A DNA stretch of 57,025 nucleotides from Verrucomicrobiia bacterium (GTDB lineage: Bacteria; Verrucomicrobiota; Verrucomicrobiia; Verrucomicrobiales; Akkermansiaceae). The stretch spans positions 1 through 57,025 of the forward strand of contig JAUIGV010000033.1 of the NCBI GenBank assembly GCA_030432565.1. Direction: 5' to 3'. Made by a program: the position numbers and the translations under genes. The notes below the pieces were generated by a model that made no database searches, was not told where the DNA came from, and saw only the letters and a program-made list of their open reading frames with translations. This document shows, one piece after another, positions 10,009-18,098 of the stretch; within the stretch, counting starts at the first letter, position 1, and every line of letters begins with the position of its first letter.

Positions 10009-11079
10009 CTAGTAAACGCCCTCAATCACAGCCTTCGTGCCGCTCTGGAACGGCCGGACATCACCGACTCCGTCCCACGGGAACTCATCACACTCGGGTC
10101 GACGAATCGCTTCGTCGCGCTCGAGGAATCTTGGGACAAAAAACTCTTTCGTCATGGTCGTCAACTCCACCCGGCCATACTCGCCGTAGTCCACCACTTT
10201 GGTCGAATCCTTCGGATCCACCACACGCAAGATCGCTCGAGGCTGGGGGGCGTAGTAGGTCAGCGAATACTCCCCGGGTTCGCGCTTTTTGGAAATCGCG
10301 AGACCCATCAAGGTGTTCCCGTAAGTCGGCGCGTAATTAATTTTGCCCTCGAGAACCTCCTCCTGAATGAACTTCACATACTGCGGAGTCATCGTGGTTC
10401 CTCCGGCGAAGACGCCGCGAATTCCCGCATCAGCCAACGACATCCGGAGCGAGAGACTCTCGAGCAAGCGAGGGGTCGTGAAAATGCACTTGATATCACG
10501 GTGACGGATAATCGTCACGGCCTGATCGATGACGTGCTCCTGGTAAGCCTTCGCCATCTGCATCTCGCCCATCCCGATCAGGCGCTTAACCCAGCGGGGA
10601 TCGAGATCGATAAAGTAGCACGCTCCGCCACGAATATTCGCCAAGTGCTCGATCGCCATCCGCAGACGACGCGGACCGGTCGGCCCCACCATCAGCCAAT
10701 TGGCCCCTTGTGGGAAAAAATCAGGCCCGTAGTGCTCGGAAAACTCGGTGTAGTCCGTTTTGTAATCGTCCCAACCAATCCTCTGCTTCGGCATTCCGGT
10801 CGTGCCACCGGTCTCAAAAACATTGTAAGGACGACCCTCGTAGGCCTTCGGGATGAATTTTGCCGGATCTTCCTTTCGCAGGACTTCATCGTCGAAATTA
10901 TCAAAATGGAGCATGTCCGCGAAAGACTTCACTTTCTCACGGGGATCCCATCCAGCAGCCTTGGCCCAATCGAGCCAATAAGGGCATCCGGTTTCGGGCG
11001 AAAAGTGCCAATTGATCATCTCCACGGTATGGGAGTCAACTTGGGCGCGGGCTTCTTCTACAGTCAGGGAGGAACTCAT
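10009..11079 (-). CDS. Short adenylate-forming enzyme (LuxE/PaaK-like)
   Basis: A 356-residue protein with the adenylation P-loop motif ETGGTTGMPKQ (about residues 90-100), a G-G-T-T-M-T-P stretch near the acyl pocket, APTYGNT in place of the A5 Y-G-x-T-E motif, and a GEYGRVELT segment typical of the late core. It resembles phenylacetate-CoA ligases and LuxE acyl-protein synthetases, but is shorter than PaaK (~430) and seems to lack most of the mobile C-terminal domain. It should activate a carboxylate to the acyl-AMP, passing it to CoA, a protein or directly to the reductase encoded downstream. The two genes share a strand and are 174 bp apart. The start is the first ATG; no obvious ribosome binding site. 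Confidence 0.75.
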   Translation of the reverse strand: MSSSLTVEEARAQVDSHTVEMINWHFSPETGCPYWLDWAKAAGWDPREKVKSFADMLHFDNFDDEVLRKEDPAKFIPKAYEGRPYNVFETGGTTGMPKQRIGWDDYKTDYTEFSEHYGPDFFPQGANWLMVGPTGPRRLRMAIEHLANIRGGACYFIDLDPRWVKRLIGMGEMQMAKAYQEHVIDQAVTIIRHRDIKCIFTTPRLLESLSLRMSLADAGIRGVFAGGTTMTPQYVKFIQEEVLEGKINYAPTYGNTLMGLAISKKREPGEYSLTYYAPQPRAILRVVDPKDSTKVVDYGEYGRVELTTMTKEFFVPRFLERDEAIRRPECDEFPWDGVGDVRPFQSGTKAVIEGVY

Positions 11080-11602
11080 GGTCGGTTGTTTCGAAAAATC
11101 GTGCCCCCAGAAGTAACCTAACCGCGATTACTCGCAAGAAGGAGTTTCTCAAAGTCTGTTAAAAATCTCCCTTCCCCCGCAATCCTGCCCCCTTTGAGGG
11201 GACAAAATTTCAGCCTTGCTCCGCCGTCCAACGCCGGACCTTCGCCACGCGCAAGATCACAATCTTCGCCTAAATCCCCCCCCAATAAAATCAAGCCCCA
11301 CCCTCCCATTCGTGCGGTGACCATTCTCCAACCAGAGATTCACTACCGACGCCGCAACCGGGCCCAAGAAGAAGATTGAAAATCTTCCATCCGGGCATTG
11401 ACTCCCCCACCCCGTAAAATTCGTCGGAAATCCTTCTTCTCCATCAATTCGAAAAGAAGCTCCTCTTCCGTGATTCGGGAACTCACTGGCACCGGGCCCG
11501 GGTTCTTCGACCAAACTCCCACCCGGCAGTCCGAGGGGGTCCCCTTGCCCGTTCCGGACAAGGTTTTTGTGGCCGAATGATCGGGTTGCGATCAATCAAA
11601 GA
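11080..11602. other. Region with no supported gene
   Basis: Upstream region of the adenylating enzyme and, beyond the terminator at 11603, the 3' side of the PEP-CTERM gene. It is C-rich on the plus strand (runs at about 11276-11283 and 11398-11407). Open frames on both strands are Gly/Pro/Arg-rich and show no domain, signal peptide or ribosome binding site. I see nothing else to annotate. Confidence 0.5.
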
Positions 11603-11638
11603 AAAAAGCCGGGCTCCTAACGAGAAGTCCGGCTTTTT
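11603..11638 (-). terminator. Rho-independent terminator of the PEP-CTERM gene
   Basis: AAAAAGCCGG at 11603-11612 pairs with CCGGCTTTTT at 11629-11638; three more pairs (one G-T) extend the stem to 13 bp around an ~9-nt loop. On the minus strand it ends in a T tract and sits 18 nt beyond the stop codon at 11657. The A/T symmetry means it could also work on the plus strand. Confidence 0.85.
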
Positions 11639-11656
11639 GAAAAATCGTAAATGAGC

Positions 11657-12439
11657 TTACTTCCTGCGACGGTAGCAGAATCCAAGTCCGGCAAGGCTCA
11701 AAAGGTAGAGGCTTGAGGAAGGCTCGGGAATGGGGGTAACCTCAAGCTGAACGTAATCGAGGCTGGCCCAGCGGGCGCTGCCGGAAACGGTGCTGCGGAC
11801 TTCGACATAGTGGTCAAACCCAGCGCCCTGTTCTGCGGCTCCGCCAAGATCAGCAAGGCTGAAGTTCCAGCTTTGAGCGGCGGCGATATCGGCATCAGAG
11901 TGGCTTTGCATTCCGCCGATCTGGGTTCCGTCCACCCAGAAAGTCATATCGAAAGATGAGGTGTCAGCGGTGTTTGCTTCGCTCAGGTTGTAGAAATCGA
12001 TGGTGAAGGTCAGGACATCGGTGGCGTTCACGCTAGCAGGAACATTGAAATGCCAGCGCATGTTTGGGTCACCCCCGGTAAATGCGCGATCATAGTAGGA
12101 CTCATTCTGCGCGACCACGCCGACCGGAGTGTAAACACCTCCGTCGACAACCGTGCTGTAAACTCCCGCAAAGTAATAATCATCATCAATATCACGCGTA
12201 GCATCTCCGTCTGGCCCGCCAGTATTCGCCGGGTTGCCAGGGAGATCCTGGAGACCGGTTTCACGAACTCCTGATACGTTGAAAGCGATCCCGTTGAAGG
12301 AGGCAACATCGTTCAATCCGCTGGCAGGATCACCATTGCCGTCTTGGGTGTTGTCATCGACTCCAATGTTCCAAAGGACGGCCGCATTTGCGGGGAGGAA
12401 AACGGTGCAACTTATTGTGAATAAAAACTTTTTGTGCAT
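11657..12439 (-). CDS. PEP-CTERM protein with an unassigned W-N-I-G domain
   Basis: A 260-residue exported protein. The signal peptide (residues 1-19, MHKKFLFTISCTVFLPANA) is followed directly by A-V-L-W-N-I-G. The C-terminus is a typical PEP-CTERM tail: I-P-E-P-S, a hydrophobic helix (LYLLSLAGLGF) and C-Y-R-R-R-K. Exosortase is expected to cut at such tails during surface delivery; no exosortase gene is in the window. The body is one ~215-residue domain with LQDLPGNPANTGG, D-I-D-D-D-Y-Y-F-A-G-V-Y and DPNMRWHFNVP motifs and acidic clusters that could bind Ca2+. The same domain occurs twice in the neighbouring 657-residue protein. A strong GGAGGG lies 4 nt before the ATG. I do not recognise the domain family. 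Confidence 0.9.
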   Translation of the reverse strand: MHKKFLFTISCTVFLPANAAVLWNIGVDDNTQDGNGDPASGLNDVASFNGIAFNVSGVRETGLQDLPGNPANTGGPDGDATRDIDDDYYFAGVYSTVVDGGVYTPVGVVAQNESYYDRAFTGGDPNMRWHFNVPASVNATDVLTFTIDFYNLSEANTADTSSFDMTFWVDGTQIGGMQSHSDADIAAAQSWNFSLADLGGAAEQGAGFDHYVEVRSTVSGSARWASLDYVQLEVTPIPEPSSSLYLLSLAGLGFCYRRRK

Positions 12440-12443
12440 GTCA

Positions 12444-12449
12444 CCCTCC
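12444..12449 (-). promoter_or_regulatory. Strong Shine-Dalgarno site of the PEP-CTERM gene
   Basis: GGAGGG precedes the ATG at 12439 by 4 nt (GGAGGGTGACATG on the minus strand). It is notable because most starts in this window have no recognisable Shine-Dalgarno sequence. Confidence 0.75.
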
Positions 12450-12973
12450 GTTGTGAACGATTTATGGTCTCAATCAAGCTGAAAAACACAACTATTTAGC
12501 GCTTGTCGCGTGAATTCGGGGTTGATGTTGGTTGGGAATGTCGGTTTTTTCAGATCAGGGAATGTTGGTTGTCATTTGCATTGATTAGACCATCTGCCAA
12601 AAGTCCTTACGTGAAAACGGGGATTGTTGTGTCGAGAGGATCAGCCGCTGCGCGGGAGGGCTGACAGAATTCCGGCCCGCGGGAGCCGATTGCGGCGTTG
12701 CTCGTCAGTTGCGTATGTTCATACGCACCTTCCTCGCGCCTTGCACTCAATTCCCACAGTCTCGGCCTTTTCCCGCAATCACTTCTGGCAAATGGTCTAG
12801 GGCATGGAAAAGACGAGAGAGGGGCAAGGAATGCTGATCTTGTTGTAACCGACAGGTATGAAAAGGCCGATCAGCGCGTGGCGGCCCGGTCCAAGAAGGT
12901 GGGCGAAAAATTTCGCCAGGCGGCCTCCGGGTCATTTTCTATTTTACCGAAGAATTGGCAGCTTAAGAACACA
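12450..12973. other. Intergenic region between the two W-N-I-G domain genes
   Basis: Holds the promoter of the PEP-CTERM gene and the 3' flank of the 657-residue paralogue. Apart from a perfect palindrome at 12710-12727 I see no gene: a plus-strand frame at 12698-13120 runs antisense into the paralogue and has no coding character. No T-tract terminator is evident after the stop at 12974. Confidence 0.5.
12710..12727. promoter_or_regulatory. Perfect palindrome (possible operator or hairpin)
   Basis: GCGTATG (12711-17) and CATACGC (12720-26) are perfect arms around TT, with a further T-A pair outside. It lies about 270 bp upstream of the PEP-CTERM start, too far for a simple repressor site. 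It could be a binding site for a dimeric regulator or a small hairpin 3' of the paralogue gene. Confidence 0.3.
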
Positions 12974-14947
12974 CTATTCCTCCGCGACACGGACCCGATA
13001 GAAGAATTTTTGGCTGCTTGCAGCTGCTCCGGGGTCAGTGAAGAATTGAATCTCGGTATTCGCCTCCAGAGAATCTTCGATCTCCAGCCATCCGCCAGGC
13101 TCTCCGGTGGGAAGCAATGATGTACTGCGCTCAATAACATAGTTCTCCCCGACCTTGGCCTGGAAGCTGAAGGTCACGTCGTTGGATTGTGAGTCCACCG
13201 AAATCTCCGTGATCACAAGAGAAGTATCTCCTCCTGATTCGATGTCCAGTTTTGCGTAGTCCAGACTGGCCCAGCGTGCACTGCCAGTGGCCTGGCTTTT
13301 AACTTCGACATAGTGGTCGAACCCAGGTCCGAGCTCGTCCACGCCGCCCAAATCATCAAGAGTAAATTCCCAGCTTTGTGCGGCAGCCAGATTGTCATCG
13401 GTGTGAGGTTGCATTTCTCCGACTTGTTGTCCATCGACGAAGAAAGTCAGGTCGAATCCAGAGACTTCTGCAGCGTTATCATCGTCGAGGCTATAGAAAT
13501 CAATGGTGAATTTGAAGTTGTCGTTGCGGCCAACAGTATTAGGCACATTGAAGTGCCATCGCATATTGGGGTCACCGATGGTCAATGCCCTATCGTAGTA
13601 GCGCTCATTGGCGGCCACAGTACCGACGGGCGTGTAAGTGCCGCCATCGACAACCGTGTTGTAGACACCCGCAAAATAGAAATCGTCATCGATATCACGT
13701 TCACCACCACTTGGTCCGCCAGTATTCGCCGGGTTGCCAGGGAGATCCTGGAGACCGTTTTCCTGGACCCCCGAGACGAAAAAATCAGTTCCATTAAAGA
13801 AGGCAGGATCGTTGAAAGTATTGTCTCCTTCTCCGTCCTGTCCTTCATCGTCGGTGCCAACGAACCATAAAGTCCCCTCATCGCTGAAAGGCACGAAGAT
13901 CCGGGCCGCAAGAAAAATATCCTGGGTTCCATCGGTGGTGTCGTTGGAAGTCACTGTCAAGGTAGCGGCGAGGCTTTCCTCAATCGCACCCGGAGTAAGG
14001 GTCACTTCGATTTGGGCATCCTCTCCGGGGGCCACGGTAATCGGTAGGGCTGGTGCATTGCTAATAGAGAAGGAGTCGGGATTGACACCTCCCAGCGTAA
14101 GCTCGGTGATAACTAGATTCTGTGTTAGTCCGGAATTCGTAAGGACGATGGTTTCGGTGGATGCTTCGCCTCCCACTGGAATATCACCAAAGTTGACTGC
14201 TGGCGCGACAGCGATGTTCGGGTCATCCTCAACGATGGGATCGGACGAGACTTCCAGCTGCGCATAGTCAAGGCTGGCCCAGCGGGCGCTGCCGGTCGGA
14301 GTGCTTCTCACTTCAACGTAGTGGTCAAATCCTTCACCCACCTGCTCGACGCCTCCCAGGTCATCCAAGTCAAAATTCCAGCTTTGTGCTGATGCGAGAT
14401 CAATATCCAAATGGGGCTGCATTTCCCCGATCTGTTTTCCATCTACCCAGAACGTGAGATCGTAGCTTGAGACATCTGCAGCGTTTGCTTCGCTCAGGTT
14501 GTAAAAGTCGATCGTAAAGGTAAAGGTGTCTCCTTCCGCCACAGTATCGGGAAGATTAAAATGCCAGCGCATATTTGGATCGCCCCCGGTAAAAGCGCGA
14601 TCATAGTAGGATTCATTTTCCGAAACGATACCGACCGGAGTGTAAACACCTCCGTCGACAACCGTGTTGTAGACTCCCGCGAAGTAATAATCATCATCGA
14701 TGTCCCGCGCAGCATCCGAGTCTATTCCGCCGGTATTCGCCGGATTGCCGGGGAGATCCTGGAGACCGGTTTCACGAGCGCCTGATACGTTAAAAGCGAT
14801 CCCGTTGAAGGAGGCGGGGTCATTCAATCCGTTCGCAGGATCACCATTTCCGTCCTGGGTGTCATCATCAATTCCGATGTTCCAAAGGACGGCCGCCTTG
14901 GCCGGAATCACCAAAAGTCCTGCCAGTATAATGTGTCTTAGTTTCAT
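12974..14947 (-). CDS. Secreted protein with two W-N-I-G domains flanking a choice-of-anchor-D (HYDIN-like) domain
   Basis: A 657-residue protein. The signal peptide (MKLRHIILAGLLVIPAKA, then A-V-L-W-N-I-G) fixes the ATG at 14947 over the one at 14998. Domain order: first W-N-I-G domain (~20-225); an immunoglobulin-like ASPM-SPD-2-Hydin/choice-of-anchor-D domain (~235-345, with F-G-D-I-P-V-G-G and L-T-V-T-S-N-D-T); second domain (~355-560, starting L-W-F-V-G-T-D-D); then a C-terminal beta module ending K-F-F-Y-R-V-R-V. There is no PEP-CTERM tail, unlike the downstream short paralogue. DNA identity between copies is high around LQDLPGNPANTGG, suggesting recent duplication or conversion. Binding or structural surface role inferred; ligand unknown. 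Divergent from the FG-GAP gene at 15059. Confidence 0.85.
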   Translation of the reverse strand: MKLRHIILAGLLVIPAKAAVLWNIGIDDDTQDGNGDPANGLNDPASFNGIAFNVSGARETGLQDLPGNPANTGGIDSDAARDIDDDYYFAGVYNTVVDGGVYTPVGIVSENESYYDRAFTGGDPNMRWHFNLPDTVAEGDTFTFTIDFYNLSEANAADVSSYDLTFWVDGKQIGEMQPHLDIDLASAQSWNFDLDDLGGVEQVGEGFDHYVEVRSTPTGSARWASLDYAQLEVSSDPIVEDDPNIAVAPAVNFGDIPVGGEASTETIVLTNSGLTQNLVITELTLGGVNPDSFSISNAPALPITVAPGEDAQIEVTLTPGAIEESLAATLTVTSNDTTDGTQDIFLAARIFVPFSDEGTLWFVGTDDEGQDGEGDNTFNDPAFFNGTDFFVSGVQENGLQDLPGNPANTGGPSGGERDIDDDFYFAGVYNTVVDGGTYTPVGTVAANERYYDRALTIGDPNMRWHFNVPNTVGRNDNFKFTIDFYSLDDDNAAEVSGFDLTFFVDGQQVGEMQPHTDDNLAAAQSWEFTLDDLGGVDELGPGFDHYVEVKSQATGSARWASLDYAKLDIESGGDTSLVITEISVDSQSNDVTFSFQAKVGENYVIERSTSLLPTGEPGGWLEIEDSLEANTEIQFFTDPGAAASSQKFFYRVRVAEE

Positions 14948-15058
14948 GATCCCCGTCGAATACCCAAAAAGTCTCCGAGATTCAACGAGAATCTCCATGG
15001 CTTGCGTTTTTTAAATTGAGCGTTGTAGCTTAAATCCAAAGTTGCTTCCCTTATTACA

Positions 15059-16804
15059 ATGAAGCGGGTTATCTCCATTGTTGTCCCAACGATCATCGTG
15101 ATCGGAATATCCTTTTTCATTTCAAGAAAAGGTGACCGTAAGGATAGTTCGGATGATCAGATCTCCGCGCGTATTCCAGCGCTTGTGGCGAGTGAAGAGC
15201 TCATCCTGGAACTCACGAAGGAACTTAAAGCCATTACCCTGGATTTGCAGAATTTCAGCGAACCAACTCCAGATTCAGTTTCCCTGAAAAAGCTCGCCTC
15301 AGTGTGGAGCAACGATGTCGATTTTTTTGACAGCACCTCTCTGAAGATTGTGAAAGGAGAATTTTTGTCTGATGGCCGGGACGAGTATGTTGCTGAAGTC
15401 AAATTTCACGCAGTGGTCCGGACTCTGAGCAAAAAGTGGAAAGAGCATTCGTCATACTATCGGGTCCGCTGGTCCAGAAAAGATGGACAATATCGAATGG
15501 GCGACTGGACCTTGATCCGGGAGACGGACAAGCCGGAAATATCCCGGAAATATTTTCGAGATCGTATGGTCGAAGCCTTGCCTGATCTCCCGACACGTCG
15601 ACGGCTCACTCAATCCGAACATCGACGGGCGTTGAGCTACCATTACAGTACCAATAAAAAATTGGCACCCTCTCCAGACTTTGAACCCATTGCGATGGGA
15701 TTTAAGCCCGCGATCTCGGTGGTCGACGTTGATAACGACGGATGGGACGATGTTTATGTCATGGTGCGTCTGGGAAAAAATTTATTCCTGCACAATCAAG
15801 GTGACGGGACTTTTGTGGAAAAGGCTTCTGCGCTTGGGCTTTCATTGCCAGGCAATTCAACCTGCGGAATATTTGCAGATTTTGACAATGACGGGGATCC
15901 TGATCTCATGCTCGGAAGAAGTATTGAACGAATGACCTATCTCGAGAATGCCGGAGGGAAGTTTCGGGCAGTCGAACAAAAGAAGGCGGAGCTTCCGTTT
16001 TTAGCGACTTCTCTCGCTGCGGCAGATTATGACGGAGACGGTCTGCTTGATCTTTATGTCACGACCTATCGCCGGGGGGACTTGAACGCGAGTATTCCCG
16101 GGTTTGTGGGAGAGGAGGGAACGGATTGGTCCGCCAAATATCTGCCAGCTGAGGAGGCCAGGATGTTCCGCAAAAAGTATCAAGAATCTCGTCAGGAATC
16201 ACACAGGGGATACTTGAACCAAACAGGACCTCCCAATTGGCTCCTTAAAAATATGGGGAACGGGCAGTTCGAAAGAGTTCATTCCAAATCTCCTATCAGT
16301 AGCTGGAAAAATTCTCTTCAGGCGACCTGGGGAGATTTTGATGAGGATGGAGATCCCGATCTTGCGGTGGCAAACGACTGGGCTTTGGACCACCTTTTTC
16401 GTAATGATGGAACGGAGGGATTCGTCGATATCGCCTCTGAAAAAGGCTTGGATCTGATGGGTTTTGGGATGGGTGCGTGTTGGGGGGATTATGATGGAGA
16501 CGGTCAAGATGATCTTTTTATTACCAATATGTTCAGCAAAGCAGGGCAACGGGTTTTAGGCGATTTCGCAGAGATAGATCCCCGCTTTGTCGAGGCGGCA
16601 TCCGGTAATTTTCTCTACCGTCAGAATGAAGGAAAGTTCGAACAGCTTGCCGGATATGGAGGATCAATGATCCCCGTTGCCAGATCCGGTTGGTCCTGGG
16701 GGGGGCAATTTGTCGATATCGACAACGACCGGGATCTCGATATTCACGTCTTGAGTGGCTATTTTACCGCTCCCCGTTCTTTCGAATCGGATATTGATTT
16801 GTGA
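15059..16804 (+). CDS. FG-GAP/UnbV/thioredoxin protein, part 1 (up to an in-frame TGA)
   Basis: Codons 1-581 of what looks like a 962-codon gene ending at 17947. A signal anchor (hydrophobic residues ~4-21) precedes an NTF2-like region (~45-175). Then come at least six FG-GAP/VCBS calcium-loop motifs, each D-x-D-x-D-G-x-x-D: VVDVDNDGWDDVYV, FADFDNDGDPDLML, AADYDGDGLLDLYV, WGDFDEDGDPDLAV, WGDYDGDGQDDLFI and FVDIDNDRDLDIHV. These form an integrin-like beta-propeller, as in CRTAC1-family proteins. The reading frame then meets TGA at 16802-16804 and continues open, in the same frame, through the rest of the family's usual domains. So this is either a selenoprotein or readthrough gene, or a gene with a nonsense mutation. 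Expected location: periplasm or cell surface. Confidence 0.85.
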   Translation: MKRVISIVVPTIIVIGISFFISRKGDRKDSSDDQISARIPALVASEELILELTKELKAITLDLQNFSEPTPDSVSLKKLASVWSNDVDFFDSTSLKIVKGEFLSDGRDEYVAEVKFHAVVRTLSKKWKEHSSYYRVRWSRKDGQYRMGDWTLIRETDKPEISRKYFRDRMVEALPDLPTRRRLTQSEHRRALSYHYSTNKKLAPSPDFEPIAMGFKPAISVVDVDNDGWDDVYVMVRLGKNLFLHNQGDGTFVEKASALGLSLPGNSTCGIFADFDNDGDPDLMLGRSIERMTYLENAGGKFRAVEQKKAELPFLATSLAAADYDGDGLLDLYVTTYRRGDLNASIPGFVGEEGTDWSAKYLPAEEARMFRKKYQESRQESHRGYLNQTGPPNWLLKNMGNGQFERVHSKSPISSWKNSLQATWGDFDEDGDPDLAVANDWALDHLFRNDGTEGFVDIASEKGLDLMGFGMGACWGDYDGDGQDDLFITNMFSKAGQRVLGDFAEIDPRFVEAASGNFLYRQNEGKFEQLAGYGGSMIPVARSGWSWGGQFVDIDNDRDLDIHVLSGYFTAPRSFESDIDL

Positions 16805-16834
16805 AGTAATCTCTGGCGCACGGTCGTGCGGCAG
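16802..16834 (+). promoter_or_regulatory. In-frame TGA with SECIS-like hairpin
   Basis: The TGA at 16802-16804 is followed by CTG/CAG pairs (16813-15 with 16832-34), one G-G mismatch, then a perfect 5-bp stem CGCAC (16817-21) / GTGCG (16826-30) with loop GGTC (16822-25). In E. coli fdhF the SECIS apical loop is also GGUC at positions 22-25 counted from the U of UGA; here it is at 21-24. A bulge or mismatch lies below the upper stem in both. This is a manual comparison only; SelB specificity varies between phyla. Confidence 0.5.
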
Positions 16835-17947
16835 GATGAAAATATCGGAGGTAAACTCCGCAAGTCCGAAGCTTGGGATCGCGACCCTCAAACAGGGATG
16901 GTCGACAACCTGCTGGATGCTCGTGTCGAAACAGGTGATGAGGTCGTTGACGGTAAACTTCGGGTCCACTCCCTGAGTGGTCACGAACGAAACAAGCTTT
17001 ACCTAAATGAGGGGACCGGTTCGAACTTTTCAGACCAGTCCGGCCTTTCCGGCTTGGACGATGAGTCTGATGGACGGGCATTTGCCGTCTTCGATTATGA
17101 CCGGGACGGGTGGAGTGACATCGTTTCGGTGAATGCGATGAATCCACTGACCCGGCTGTTTCACAATGAAATGAATGACGGGAGTCAGCGCGGTAATTTC
17201 ATCGCCCTTTCTTTCAAGGGAGGGAATCGCACTGCCACCGCATCAGATTGGAGTAATCGTGATGGTTACGGCGCCCGTGTTGAAGTAAGGAAAGGAGAGG
17301 AAGTTATTGAGAGAGAACACCGCTGCGGCCAGGGTTACGGCTCCCAAAATAGCGCTGTAATGATCGTAGGATTGGGCGATTGGGAAGAGGTTGATGAGGT
17401 AATCGTAAGGTGGCCGTCCGGAAGAAAATCATCGGTTGCGAAAGTCAAACACGGAGAGTGGTTGACCGTCGACGAAGCGAGTAGCGAGGAACGGAAACCC
17501 TACCGTCAGGACGTGAAATCAAAACAGATGTCTCTGCCGGGGCTGGCGACCTTCCCTCTCGGCTATCAATCAAAAGCTCGTTTGACGGTTTGGAAGGGAA
17601 TGGCCACGTGGTGCCCCGCTTGCGCTCGTTACCGTCCTCATTTCGAGCATCTCAAAGCAATGACTCAAGGGCTCGGCGTGGAATTCCGTGGCTTTCCTCT
17701 CGACGAAAAAGAAAGCCGCGAAACACTCATCGGCTATCGGAACGAGCACAACCTCCCTTATCATTTAGAGACGGATCTCTCGATGTTGGATCGTAAGAAA
17801 ACAGAAGTGTTTCTTCAGCGTTGGATCGGAGCCGCCGAGCTGCCGTATCCCATATCTGTCGTAACGAACCAGCGAGGAGAGATTCTTTGGGTAGGAGCCG
17901 GGGCTCCGACAGTGTCAACGCTCCGCCGTTTTCTTGCCGACCAGTGA
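16805..17947 (+). CDS. FG-GAP/UnbV/thioredoxin protein, part 2 (same frame after TGA)
   Basis: Continues codon for codon from 16804. It begins SNLWRTVV, then has a linker, another FG-GAP-like motif (VFDYDRDGWSDIVSV), an ASPIC/UnbV domain (G-Y-G-A-R-V-E-V, then the I-V-R-W-P-S-G-R signature) and a C-terminal thioredoxin-like domain with the active site W-C-P-A-C (Cys 852 and 855 of the joined protein). UnbV plus FG-GAP is the standard CRTAC1-type pairing, so this part belongs with the upstream part. The only early alternative start, GTG at 16826, lies inside the hairpin stem, lacks a ribosome binding site and would leave a protein without a signal peptide although its domains are extracytoplasmic. 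The thioredoxin part suggests a thiol redox role. Confidence 0.8.
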   Translation, partial: SNLWRTVVRQDENIGGKLRKSEAWDRDPQTGMVDNLLDARVETGDEVVDGKLRVHSLSGHERNKLYLNEGTGSNFSDQSGLSGLDDESDGRAFAVFDYDRDGWSDIVSVNAMNPLTRLFHNEMNDGSQRGNFIALSFKGGNRTATASDWSNRDGYGARVEVRKGEEVIEREHRCGQGYGSQNSAVMIVGLGDWEEVDEVIVRWPSGRKSSVAKVKHGEWLTVDEASSEERKPYRQDVKSKQMSLPGLATFPLGYQSKARLTVWKGMATWCPACARYRPHFEHLKAMTQGLGVEFRGFPLDEKESRETLIGYRNEHNLPYHLETDLSMLDRKKTEVFLQRWIGAAELPYPISVVTNQRGEILWVGAGAPTVSTLRRFLADQ

Positions 17948-18098
17948 TGGGCATCCTCCCCTTTTTCTTTCCAGTCAGTCCGCCCAACTCCGACTCTCCG
18001 CCCCCTTCTGAAAAGCCTCACCCATCCGCTTCAAAGGCGGCTTCAAAGCACCCCCGCCAAAAGCAGATGCCCGGGAGCCGGGTTCCTGGCAGCTGAAG

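Noticed and set aside
9919-11121. 400-codon plus-strand frame opposite the adenylating enzyme
   Set aside because: Exact antisense shadow of a recognisable enzyme gene; His/Arg-rich, no domain.
16826-17947. Independent gene starting at GTG 16826
   Set aside because: The GTG is inside the hairpin stem, lacks a ribosome binding site, and the product would have no export signal although its FG-GAP/UnbV/thioredoxin parts belong to the upstream protein.
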